64,000 bases of DNA, taken from assembly GCA_928212115.1 (NCBI GenBank), contig CAKMRJ010005523.1, forward strand, positions 136,714,785 through 136,778,784, in the 5' to 3' direction. A program made the position numbers and the translations under genes. Below are positions 21,054 through 31,974 of the stretch, piece by piece. Source of the stretch: Lactuca virosa. Lineage: Eukaryota; Streptophyta; Magnoliopsida; Asterales; Asteraceae. Within the stretch, counting starts at the first letter, position 1, and each line of letters begins with the position of its first letter. The notes under the pieces were generated by a model. It was not told the DNA's origin. It ran no database searches and saw nothing but the letters and a program-made list of their open reading frames with translations.

Positions 21054-23745
21054 TTAATGTCGTTGGCTCGACCTTGCCCCAACTATTTGTGCTTCAGTCT
21101 TGATACGTGGGCCTCTCCAACACATCAACCTCTTCGCCATCTCCTTCTTCAGATGTATATTCTTTAAGGGATCCAGTGGAGTTTTTGCTCCTGAATTTTG
21201 TGCTTGTTCCACCGGTGGAAGGATTTTGACTTTGGTGGATGGCTTGGGTTTTATATCATCACTCCTCACATGCTTCTTGTCATCAATAAATTCTAAAATC
21301 TCCAACACTTCATTATCCATATCAAATTTCTTTGCAAGCTCTTTGGCTTTGTCCCTGTCTAGTTTTCGTGACAAAACTAACTCTAGAAATTCATTGTTAG
21401 ACAAGTTCAAACCCTTTTTTGTTGAGGGCTGGATCAAATTGACAAAATTAACAGATTGAACATCAAAAGGAGTCTTTTTTGCTTCATGCACATTGAAGTT
21501 GATAACTTCACCATCAAATTCCATACTCAAAGTTCCATTGTAGACATCAATTTTTGTTTTAGAAGTTTTAAGAAAAGGTCTACCCAAAAGTATGGAACTT
21601 GAACTTGGAGAGTCATCATCTCCCATATCTAAGACATAAAAATCAGCCGGGAAGACAAATTCATCGACTTGCACTAACACGTCCTCTAATACTCCCTTTG
21701 GGTGTACCAAAGACCGGTCAGCAAGTTGGATGATCACACCGGTTTTGCTCAATGTTCCTACACCAATTGATTTGAAAAGAGAATATGGTAGGACATTTAC
21801 GGATGCACCTAGATCAAGCATAGCTCGGGGTACATAAAGATTCCCCAACTTGCAAGGCACGGTAAAGACACCGGGATCCTTGCACTTGGGGGCATCCTCT
21901 TTTGCAAAACCGCGGATACATGCTCCCCAACTGTTACGACTTGATTTCCTTTTAATTTCTTTTTAGATACACAAAGATCCTTAAGGAACCTTGCGTATCT
22001 AGGTACCTGCTTGATGACCTCGAGGAGTGGAATGTTAATTTGAACTCTCTTGAACATTTGCATGATCTCATTCTCCTCCCGTTCTTTCTTCGTGCTCTTT
22101 AATCTTTCGGGAAATGGAGCAGGTGTGGCTTTAGACTCAGTGATGAAGGGCTTCTTTTCGATTGTTTTCTCTTCCTCCTTCTCTTCTTTGGTTGCCTCTT
22201 CAACCACCATTTCTTCTTCCTTTTGATCAACCGACAATTTTGGACCATCATAGCTCTTCCCGCCTCTCAATGTGATGGCACATACATTGTGCTTGGGTTT
22301 GCTTCAGTTTGGGCAGGCAACTTTCCTTGAGATTCTAGTTTGCTTACGGAAATAGCAAGCTGTGAAACTTGTTTCTCTAAGTTCTTTATGCTTGCTTTTG
22401 TCTCTTGTTGGAAAGCTTGTGTACTGGTTGCCAAACTCTTCACTATGTCCTCTAAAGACATACTTGATGAACCCGCTTGTTGAGGTGGGTGTTGTGGTTG
22501 CCTTGGCTGAAAGTTTTGTGGTGGAAAAGGTGGTCTTTGTTGGTATTGATGTGGTTGACTTGGTTGATAGTTCCCTTGTTGATTTCCTCCCCAACCTTGA
22601 TTGTTGTTCCATCTTTGATCACCTCGTGGCTGCTCATATCCCCTTTGATTAGACCCAAGAAAACCTCCCATGGCTTTTGCTTCTTCATAATCTTCCTCTT
22701 GAAGTTGAGGGCACATGTCGGTTGGATGCCCCACTTGAGTACAAATACCGCATGGATGGGGTGTGGGTTGCACACCTTTGTCTTTGGCTAGCATCATAAC
22801 CACTTTCGTAAGCTCGGACAATTGAGCTTCAATTTGAGGAGTTTGGACCTCCTTTACACCTCGGATTGCATCCATGTACCATTCTTCTTCTTGGACTGTA
22901 TGCTTGGACTCTTCTGCCATGTTCTTGATAAGAACTCTGATTTCTGTTGGAGTCTTATCAGCTATAGATCCACCACTTGATGCATTGAGTAATCTCCTAT
23001 CCCAAGATGACATTCCTTCACAAAAATACTGCAACAACTGATATTCTGTAATCCCATGTTTTGGACATCTTGAACACAATTTCTTGAACCGTTCCCAATA
23101 AGTATGCAAGGCTTCTCTCTTTTGTTGCTTGATACCAATTATCTCTCTGCGTAAAGCTGAAGCTCTCATTTCTGGAAAATATTTATCCAGAAACATCCTT
23201 GCAAGTTCATTCCATGTTGTGACTGACCCTGGTGGTAAGTCATATAACCACTCCTTGGCTGAATCTTGTAAAGCAAAGGGGAATGCCCTTAACTTGATTT
23301 GATCTTCTGTGACTTCATGTGGCTTCATACCCACACAAACAACATGAAATTCCTTAAGGAATTTATATGGGTCTTCATTCTCAAGACCACGGAATGAGGG
23401 TAACAAATGGATGAGTCCAGACTTGAGTTCAAAGTTGATTGCTGCAGGGTAATTTATGCACAAAGGTTGTTGGGTGACATCTTGAGTAGCCCACTGTCTA
23501 AAGGTTTGTTCAGGTGGTGGGTTTGGAGGTGGGTTTCCTCCATGGTTGTCTGCCATGGTAGGAGTAGGTGAAGATGGTGGGGTGGTACTTTTGGATGTTG
23601 GTGAAGATGTGGTTGATGGATTTGATAAAGAAGCTCCGAATTGTTGTTTCTTTAAAAGTTTAGCTTGCTTCCTTCTTTGTTTTGCAGATTTCTCTATCTC
23701 CAAATCAACTGGTAAAGGTGTACCTGTGCGAAAAGATCTTGGCAT
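21054..23745 (-). pseudogene. gag-protease polyprotein, copy 2 (frameshifted)
   Basis: The ATG at 23745 gives MPRSFRTG. The gag part is open for about 490 codons and includes the Retrotrans_gag core, the CGICTQVGHPTDMC zinc knuckle and the Gln/Pro-rich stretch. A one-base loss near 22290 and another near 21885-21892 (just before the protease) break the frame. The protease (DLGASVN, ILLGRPFL) is then open to 21054. The breaks lie at different places from those in copy 1, so the copies decayed independently from an open ancestor. There is no pol region. Confidence 0.85.
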
Positions 23746-23765
23746 AAACAATTAGTACTACCGTA

Positions 23766-23783
23766 TCCCCGGCAACGGCGCCA
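23766..23783 (-). other. Primer binding site, tRNA-Asp type, copy 2
   Basis: Same 18-base tRNA-Asp complement as in copy 1, three bases from the LTR edge. Confidence 0.85.
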
Positions 23784-23786
23784 ATT

Positions 23787-26144
23787 TGTTAGGCGTGTCA
23801 AACCAACAAATAATGGGATAAAATAATATTAATAAAGCTCAAGTCACTGCTATTTCTTATACTAAAGATAGTATAGAGTAAGCAGGGTCGGTCCACAGGA
23901 ATACAGGACTTCTTATCTTGCCATATTCTCACACATAATACAAATAATATTAAAATGGGGGATTGTGTTTGAACTTGAATTAAACTTCATAAATAAGAAA
24001 GATTGATAACAAAACGCAGTAAAAGAAGTACATTTCCGATTCTGACTCTTATACATGTATTATGTTGAAAGATGTAATATGATTATAACTCATGTTCAAT
24101 CTAGGTTGGTAAGTTAGATATTAATAAACTCTAATATCCAAATTGGCAAAAGTATTTTATTCAAAACAAGCTCTTCAAATAAAACTTCATTTAATTGATT
24201 CAATTCAAATAAGTTCTTGCATCAAATCATTAAATGACATTAAGTTTTTGCACTAATTACCAACAATGTTTAACATTCCTCTTAAGCTTGGGAATATAAA
24301 CATTTAATCTTTGATTGCACTAATTTTGATCTAATTACAACCAAGTAAGTGTGTGTTACTAACATCAAATCATAAAACATATACGAATTTCATAATTTGA
24401 TTAACTAGATTGATAAGAACCCTAGTTCATTGATCAAGTGAAAAAGAGAACTAACCAAACACATGATTAAGATCAAATCAAAGATTACTAGATGTTAAAC
24501 ACAAATCAAGTTCAAATTACAACCTAACAACACATACTTAAGAATTCAGATTCGGAAATGATAATGAAATCAACCACACATGACTAGGTTAAACTACAAA
24601 TCAAACAAGTTCAAACTTCAAATTGACTTACAAAAAGGAAATTAAAGTGTTTCCAAGTGTTAATCTACTTCCAAAAGCTCTGAAAATCTCCTTCTCCCTG
24701 TCCAAAATCCGACCTCCCCTCCAACAAAACTGATTGTCCCCATTAAATGAGAGTAAAACTACTTTAAAAACTGTCGAGACGTTTACACGGCCCGTGTAAA
24801 TTAAAGGGTGCCATTTACACGACCGTGTAAACAAGAAAAGAAGAATACTCTTGCATATGCGTTTACACGGCCCGTGTAAAATATAAGCCATCATTTACAC
24901 GGCCGTGTAAATGTCTGAAAGGCTCAAATCTTCATTTCTTCATTCTCTCTCTCTTCAATGCTCCAAAACTTCTGAAACTTCGTTTCCAACTCTTTTTAAC
25001 TTCCTCCATCAAGATCCAACCTTCAAAAGTCCCTGAAATATCATAAAAGTGTGTGAATGGAATTGCATCATGAAAAATCCCAAAAAATATGCAAAATGCA
25101 TGAGTTTAAACCTAAATGCAATGCACTTTTATGAACTAAAACTACAAAATGAATGCATGAATATGCATCTAACAAATCTCCCCAAGCTTGAACCTTTCTT
25201 ATCCTCAAGAAAGAGCAAGAAGATTTAAACTAGAGAAAATAAAATAGAATAGAAGAAAAGAAAATTAAAGTTAAAACTATTTGAAACTTAATGCATGAAA
25301 TCAAAACAAACATGAAAAGATCCAACCCAATTACCCTGTTTTGTACCATAGTTGAGAATGTACCTGTCATGCCTTGAGTTAACTTGGCTTTAGTCTCAAA
25401 ATATTATATGATAATAGAAATAAGACTTTGGCCACTCCCTAATACAACTCAACAGAATCAAAGATCACAACACTAATTCCCTTTCAATATCATCAAGTCA
25501 ATTATTGGAACAAATTATGGTCTTACTCTCGTGAAATTATATGTGACAAAACATGCTCAACCATCTTTGTTTCATAAAATATAACAATGCTCGATTCCAG
25601 CTATTTGTTGATCAACAACAATCTTTTTCTTAAAAATCTTTTCTAAAAATTCCTTAATATTTACCCAAATTGGTTACAAACTTCAAACCACTTACACCAG
25701 TCAAAGTAGTTAACATTCAGTCCAATGTCATAAGTTCAAATCCAAGTCCAAGGGAATCTTTTGGCAGCCAAATATTTTTCCTAAACATAATATTCAATTA
25801 AACTATAAACACAACTATATACAAACTTCTTAATTATATTTTTTTACAAATAAAGCTCATGGCTTTCTTTGAAATCCGTGTAACGGGCTTCCAACCAACA
25901 CATCCAAATCAAATGACCTTAGTGTGTTAGATTTAAAGAGATCCCTCGGGTTTACTTGCCCGAACCTCAAAGGCCACAGATTAGCTTTATTTGCTATTAT
26001 TATGTTCATGACTTTCTATGGAACCCATGTAACGAATTTTCAACTCAATCAGTCCCAAACAATTTAGCTTTAGGCGATTAGGTGTAAAACACCCCTCAGA
26101 GTTTACTTGTTCGAATCCCAAAGGTCACAGATTAACTTAATAAT

Positions 26145-26193
<49 letters not shown>

Positions 26194-26871
26194 TAACACA
26201 AATACAAATATCTAAGTTAACACATAACACTCTTATTAATTAATTAATTTATTTATTTGGCCAATTTCTTTATATTTTCGTCCTTGACTTTTCTATTGTG
26301 GGACATCTCACGGTCTATTACCGTGAGGACTTCTAAGACATTTTTCAGGGGACTAAAGGTTAACATGCAAAGACCCGTAAGTATAGTTGAAAGCTATGTC
26401 CCCAAGCAGGGTATATAAAAGGGAATGAGTAGAAACGACTTTTAGAGCGCTGGAAGGCTCGGAACATTGAGATTTTGTATTCTTTTTATGAACTTTTGAA
26501 TTTGGCATTTTAAGTTCAATTGAGCATTACTACTCATAAGACCGGTCATATGTCCCAAAGAATTAACTCATACCTGCTGTTATGCTCCAATGTTGACAAT
26601 CTTCTCACTTTCTGTTTTGCACAAGTAGCTTCGGGAGGTGTGTTCGTGTGCGATTAACTTGCTTTTAGATTTTCAATAAAAAGAGCAAGTCTAATCTCAA
26701 GGCACATGACTCATTTACCAGCTCAACTGTTTCGAAAAGATTCGGTTGCTTGGGATTGGATCTCTTTTTTTTTTTTTATTATTATTTTTTATTTTAAAAA
26801 ATGACAAAGAAAAATAATGCAATGTAATATGTACAAAATTACATGCAACCTACATGCAACGGGATAATACA
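23787..26871 (-). repeat. LTR copy 3 (outer 5' LTR)
   Basis: Begins TGTTAGGCGTG and ends GGGATAATACA. Palindromes at 24782-24800, 24814-24831, 24862-24880 and 24894-24911; stem-loop at 26307-26327; poly-T of about 45 bp at about 26147-26191. It abuts the truncated gypsy element. Confidence 0.9.
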
Positions 26872-27344
26872 TGGATGGATTTAGGAGTTCTAGCTAGCTT
26901 CAGCTAACTAGTAAACGAATATGTTAAGTTACATATCATGGGAACTAAATAATTTTAGAAGGTTAGGTTTTAAATATATTGTGCAACTCTTGTTTGAGTC
27001 CAACCGTTGTAATGTGATACCTCTCATTCGAAGAATTATCTAGTTTTAGTGATATGTAATGGTATTCGCGAGCTAGTTAGAGGAAGTTAGCAGGAATTCC
27101 TTCTACAGCTGATGGTGGAGAGTGGTGTGAAGTTGCCCTAGGAAAATATAGGATGAGATCTAGTGTTGGGATCCTTATCTGTGAGGAAGGTTAGATGGAT
27201 TTAGAGTAACTTGGTTGAGTCAAAGAAATCCTTGAGGAAAGTACAGATAAATATGGAAGGTAGTATGGGCCTGTACTACTGGAAGCAGAGGATCCGTACT
27301 CGATTCAAGGAGGGCTGCGATGAAATCAGAGAGCTTGTAGGGTC
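26872..27344 (+). other. Truncated leader of gypsy element
   Basis: Non-coding sequence between the tandem element's outer LTR and gypsy gag. No LTR edge, primer site or open frame is visible, so I take it as the remaining untranslated leader. Confidence 0.5.
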
Positions 27345-28607
27345 GTGGTTCCTCGGTATTTTTCGATGCGTATTCTGATGGTTTTATGGTATATTTTCAG
27401 TACGGTAGTGTTGCGAGGTAGACCAGTGGGCAGTTCAGGTGTCGGGGAGGGTTCAGGCTCAGGATCTGGAGCCGGGAAGCTCGATGAGCAGACTAGGGAG
27501 TTTCTCTCTTCGGAGATTAGTTGTTGCATTCTCGATCAAACTCCTGTGATCTTCGGCTCAGTCAAGGAGGGTATCTTGGCGGTTTTGGTGGAGCGGTTGA
27601 GCACGTTCCATTCTGAGATCATGGCTGTTGCAGAAGCTCGATCTTTGACATTCAGAGAGTTACGAGCTTGTGGAGCTCTAGAATATCATGGGGTGAAGGA
27701 CCCCATTGCGAGAAGGCATTTGTTAGCAAATGTTGCTAACGCCTTCCGCACCAGTCGTTGTCCCGAGAGGGACAAGGTCAGACTAGCCTCCTGCCTCCTG
27801 AAGGACAGGGCGCAAGACTGGTGGGAGGAGGTCGGTAATGTTGTGGGTAATGATATTGTGGATGGGATGACTTCGGATGATTTTTCAACCAGGTTTCGAG
27901 CTGAGTTTGCGCCGGTTATCAAGGTGCAGCAGCTGGCGCGGGAGTTCCAGGATCTCCGCCAGACGACTGAGATGGTGGTCGAGATCATCACTATGTTCAG
28001 GGAGAGGGCGCTTCTGGTTCCACAGTATGTGGCAGACGAGGAGATGAAGAAGTCCCGATATCATGAGATGCTGAGGAGCGACATCCGGCAGTTGTGAGCC
28101 GATCCAGCTGCAAGATGCTGTAGGATATGATCTCGCGATCCAGGGAGAGGGAGATTGACCTGGAGATGGAGAGGAAGAGGAAGCCATATAAGGTTAAGAC
28201 ATCAGGGGGTTCGGGTAAGAGGCCCAAGGTATCAGATTCTAGATCGAGGGGACATCAGGGTCGTAGCCGTTGTGGCAAGTGCGACAGGGTGCACGAGGGT
28301 GCGTGCACGAGTGGTAGTGGTGGTGGTTCTGGTTGCTTCAAGTGCGGCCGAACCGGTCATTGTAGCAGGGATTATACTGCTACCACCACCCAGGGATCAA
28401 ATCTGATTTGCTTTCATTGCAATTAGAGGGGCCACAAGAAGGCCCAATGTCTGAGTTTGGCTGCAGCAGGATCGGTGTCAGCACCCACTCCTGCGACTTT
28501 AAGGATTACTGAAGGCCGTCAGGGCCGGGCAGATGCACCTGCGGCGAAGAGCAGGGCTTTCCAGCTGACAGCAGAGGAGGCACGTGCAGCTCCCGATGTT
28601 GTGACGG
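27345..28607 (+). pseudogene. Gypsy gag
   Basis: The frame from 27345 contains a Gly/Ser-rich N-terminus and a Retrotrans_gag core (RHLLANVANAFRTSRCPERD, then LKDRAQDWWEEV and TRFRAEFAPV). It is broken after MLRSDIRQL near 28095 by a one-base change and a TAG. A Lys/Arg-rich region follows, then two zinc-knuckle-like motifs, CGKCDRVHEGAC and CFKCGRTGHCSRDY, and a third (CFHCN) ended by TAG at 28424-28426 where CNQ is usual. Gag would assemble the particle and bind RNA. The true start may lie upstream of 27345. Confidence 0.8.
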
Positions 28608-28708
28608 GTATGTATCTTCTCTTTATCTCTTTATTTATGTTGAATTGTTGCTTATGTTTATGTGTTTTATTTTATGATCATTCCTTATGAATGGTATTTC
28701 TGCTCTAG
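28608..28708 (+). other. 101-bp intron-like insertion at the protease start
   Basis: An AT-rich stretch separates DVVTG from ALVLFDSRATRSF, which are close together in related elements. It begins GTATGTAT and ends TTTCTGCTCTAG, good plant donor and acceptor matches. Removing 28608-28708 joins two different frames as DVVT-VLFDSR without a stop. It may equally be a simple insertion in a dead element. Confidence 0.35.
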
Positions 28709-29170
28709 TATTATTTGATTCGAGGGCTACCCGATCTTTTATGTTGCTTGCGCTTAGCAATAGATTTGTTGGACCTCCGGGGGAGCTGTATCATCCTCTT
28801 GAGGTGGAGATTGCTGATGATAGGATGGTTAGGGTTGCGAGAGTTCATCAGGATTGTACTCTCCAGTTGTTCAACGAGCGGTATCTGGTTGATCTGATTC
28901 CCATTCCTCTACGTGGGAACAAGGTCATCATGGGCATGGATTGGTTGAGCCCTAGTGGGGGCAGTGATTGACTGTGAGCAGCACTTAGTGTGGGTTCGGA
29001 CCCTAAGTGGGGGAGAGTTGGTGATTCAGGGTGAGAGACCGCAGCGTGGGCCAGTTATGTGTTCTTCAGCGAGGGCCAGACACTATTTTCATCAAGGTTG
29101 CTTGGGTTTCGTTGCCTATGTCATGGATACCCGGGATAAGGGTAAGGCGACCGTGGAGGATGTGCCGGTT
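28709..29170 (+). pseudogene. Gypsy aspartic protease
   Basis: Retropepsin-like segment: VLFDSRATRSF carries the catalytic Asp, but Gly of the usual D-S-G-A is Arg. It runs to VIMGMDWLSP, the conserved end of the fold. A frameshift near 28955 moves the rest (VIDCEQHLVWVRTLSGGELV) to another frame. The Gly-to-Arg change at the active site would be expected to inactivate it. Confidence 0.8.
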
Positions 29171-29830
29171 GTGCGGGATTATCCGGATGTGTTCCCATAG
29201 GATTTACCCAGGGTACCTCCGGAGAGGCAGGTGGAGTTCATGATCGATTTGGTTCTAGGTGTGGCTTCGATAGCCAAGGCATCATATCGGCTGGCTCCTC
29301 CCGAGATGCAGGAGTTGTCCACACAACTGCAAGAGCTGTTAGACAAGGGACTCATTAGGCCAAGTAGTTCGCCTTGGGGTGCCCCGATTCTGTTTGTGAA
29401 GAAGAAGGACATGTCTCATCGTATGTGTATCGACTACCGGGAGTTGAATAAGTTAACGGTGAAGAACCATTATCCCCTTCCGAGGATTGATGATCTTTTC
29501 GACCAACTTTAGGGTGCATCTTGGTTCTCCAAGATTGATTTGCGATTTGGTTATCATTAGATGCGGGTCCAAGATGAGGATGTGCAAAAGACAACTTTCC
29601 GGACTCTATATGGGCATTATGAATTCGTGGTGATGCCATTTGGGCTCACCAATGCTCCTGCCACATTCATGGATCTCATGAACCGCGTGTGGAGATAGAT
29701 GTTGGATCGGTCTGTGATAGTCTTTATCGATGATATCTTGGTCTATTCCAAGACTTAGGAGCAGCACAAAGAGCACTTGAGGGAAGTGCTGGAGACATTG
29801 AGGAGGGAGATACTTTTTTCAAATTTCTCC
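29171..29830 (+). pseudogene. Gypsy reverse transcriptase
   Basis: Consecutive RT motifs in one frame: YRLAPPEMQELSTQLQELLD, RPSSSPWGAPILFVKKKD, RMCIDYRELNKLTVKNHYPL, the polymerase block FRTLYGHYEFVVMPFGLTNA, and the catalytic VFIDDILVYSK. TAG stops interrupt at 29198, 29510, 29558, 29696 and 29756 while the frame itself holds. At 29510, 29558 and probably 29756 the family residue is Gln. Confidence 0.9.
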
Positions 29831-30470
29831 AAATGTGAGTTTTGGTTACGCGAGGTGCAGCTTCTGGGGCACCTTGTCAACCAGAATGGTATTCTGCTCG
29901 ATCCGGCCAAGGCTGAGGCCGTGATGCAGTGGGAGGTTCCGAGGTCTCCATCTGAGATTCGAAGTTTTTTTGGTCTGGCGGGTTACTATCGGAGATTCGT
30001 ACAGGATTTCTCCAAGATCGATGTTCCCTTGACCCGACTGACCAATAAGTTGGTGACATTTCGTTGGTGAGCAGCAGACAACTTTTGAGACTCTTAGACA
30101 TCGATTGTGCGAGGCGTCGATTCTGACCCTACCCCGAGGGTGTTGATGATTTGGCGCTGATCATGGGTTTGGGGTGCAGTGCTGATGCAGCGGGGTCGCA
30201 TGATCGCTTACGCTTTGAGGCAGCTGAAGCCTCATGAGGCGAACTACCTGACGCACGATCTGGAGTTGGGGGCCGTTTTTTTCGCCCTCAAGATTTGGTG
30301 GCGTTGTACTATTTACACGGACCACAAGAGCCTGAGGTATTTGATGGATTAGCCGAACCTGAATATGAGGCAATGTCGTTGGTTGGATGTGGTGAAGGAT
30401 TATGATTGCGAGATCCCTTATCACCCAGGGAAGGCCAATGTAGTGGACGATTCTCTCAGCCTCAAGGCGG
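29831..30470 (+). pseudogene. Gypsy RNase H
   Basis: Thumb/connection (FSKCEFWLREVQLLGHLVNQ, then RSFFGLAGYYRRFVQDFSKI) runs into a damaged RNase H. The part with the first catalytic Asp is deleted or frameshifted (30070-30170). QLKPHEANYLTHDLELGAVF, TIYTDHKSLRYLMD and the CRWLDVVKDYDCEIPYHPGK end are readable. A TAG at 30350-30352 replaces the Gln usual in MDQPNLNMRQ, and a few residues before TIYTDHK are missing. Confidence 0.85.
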
Positions 30471-31960
30471 TCGCGGCTCCGATCAGAGATCTATGCTTGA
30501 GGATGACAGTGATTACTCCATTATTGGAGCGGATCTGCGAGGCTCAGGTCGAGGCTATGAAGGAAGAGCACCGGAAAAGTGAGTACATTGTGGGTCAGGT
30601 GGCTTCCTTCGATTTTGATAGTCGTGGATTGTTGACCCTGCATCGGAGGGTCTGGGTTCCTTATTGGGGCGGTGTACGCCAAGTTTTGATGGAGGAGGCC
30701 CATAAGTCGAGGTTCTCCATCCATACCGGGGTGACGAAGATGTATAGGGATCTTCGTCCTGATTATTGGTGGCCCTGCATGAAGCGGGCCGTAGCATGGT
30801 ATGTGGAGTGGTGAATGACCTGCAGGAAGGTCAAGGCCGAAATCAACGACCTCACGACAAAATGCAGCTGTTGGAGATTCCCGTATGGAAATGGGAAGAC
30901 ATCACCATGGATTTCATCACGATGCTTCCCACGACAACGTGCAATATGGATTCTATCTGCATCATCGTGGATCGTTTGACCAAGAGCGCACATTACATTC
31001 CGATTCAGGAGAGTATATATGGAGAGAAGTTGGCTGAGATTTATGTTCGGGAGGTAGTGGCACGTTATGGGGTGCCAGTATCAGTGGTTTCGGATAGGGG
31101 TGCTCGTTTTACTTCCAGGTTTTGGAAGCGATTTCATGACGAGATGGGCACTCGTCTCCTTTTCAGTACAACATTTCATCCGCATACCGATGGTTAGAGT
31201 GAGCAGACTATTCAGACTCTTGAGGATATGCTGCGTGTGTGCGTGTTGGATTTCAGTGGGAGTTGGGATACATATCTTCCGTTAGCAGAATTTTCGTATA
31301 ACAACAGTTATCACGCTAGCATCGATCGAACTCCTTTTAAGATGCTCTACGGGAAGAAGTGCAGGACCCCAATTTGTTGGGGTGAGTTCGGTCAGCGGGT
31401 CATGGGGAGCACCGAGGTGGTGCTCAATACCATTGAGCTGATTCAGCAGGTTCGGAACAGGCTTAAGACAGCTCAGAGTCGGCAGAAGAGTTATGCTGAC
31501 AGGCGCCGGTCTGACATGGAGTTCCAGGTGGGAGATATGGTTCTCCTGAAAGTGTCGCCTTGGAAAGGTGTCATCCGGTTCAGGAAGCGGGGCAAGCTGG
31601 GCCCCAAGTATATTGGTCCCTTCAGGGTTTTGGCTCGGGTGGGCCGGGTCGTGTATCGTTTAGATCTTCCAGCCAAGCTCAGTCCAATTCACAACACATT
31701 TCATGTCTCTCAGCTGCGGAAGTGTTTAAAGGATGATTCCGCAGTTATACCTTTGGAGGATATTCAGGTGGATGACCGCTTGAATTATATTGAGAGACCA
31801 GTTGCAATTTTAGATCGGAAGACGAAAAAAATGAGGAACAAGGTTATGGAGTCGGTGAAGGTGCAGTGGCTTCACTGCAAGGGGTCAGCGTAGACTTGGG
31901 AACTCGAGGAGGAGATGAGGAAACACTATTCGATAACTTTCAAGGTATTAATAATGATTT
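30471..31960 (+). pseudogene. Gypsy integrase and chromodomain-like tail
   Basis: Zinc-binding region HKSRFSIHTGVTKMYRDL, with the following Cys pair damaged (VEW-stop-MTC). Catalytic core MDFITMLPTTTCNMDSICII with the first Asp, SVVSDRGARFTSRFW with the second, and a TAG at 31195-31197 within TDGQSE just before the catalytic Glu region. C-terminal ADRRRSDMEFQVGDMVLLKV is the usual GPF/Y-type region, followed by FHVSQLRKCL and a degenerate chromodomain (VKVQWLHCKGSA, TAG at 31891-31893, TWELEEEMRKHY). Chromodomain tails of this kind target insertion to heterochromatin. Confidence 0.9.
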
Positions 31961-31974
31961 GGATTAATTAGTTA

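Larger units (their letters stand above)
7385..26871 (-). mobile_element. Tandem gag-protease retroelement: LTR-int-LTR-int-LTR
   Basis: Three LTRs of about 3.1 kb (7385-10528, 15636-18710, 23787-26871) flank two internal regions of about 5.1 kb, giving a repeat period of 8151-8251 bp. Both internal regions carry, on the minus strand, a tRNA-Asp-type primer site, a gag-protease frame, a palindrome block and a second ORF, but no reverse transcriptase, RNase H or integrase. The gag and the DLGASVN protease resemble the Athila/Tat branch of Ty3/gypsy. A non-autonomous element of this kind fits the TR-GAG class. The outer flanks (GGTAG left; TGGAT right) do not form a target duplication, so the array is not one simple insertion. 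Confidence 0.9.

Noticed and set aside
7385..26871. Three independent solo LTRs
   Set aside because: Correctly placed primer sites and polypurine tracts join each LTR to the adjoining internal region in one orientation.
7385..26871. Pure assembly duplication of one element
   Set aside because: The copies differ by independent frameshifts, microsatellites and the palindrome block, so they are distinct molecules, although long-read support would still be useful.
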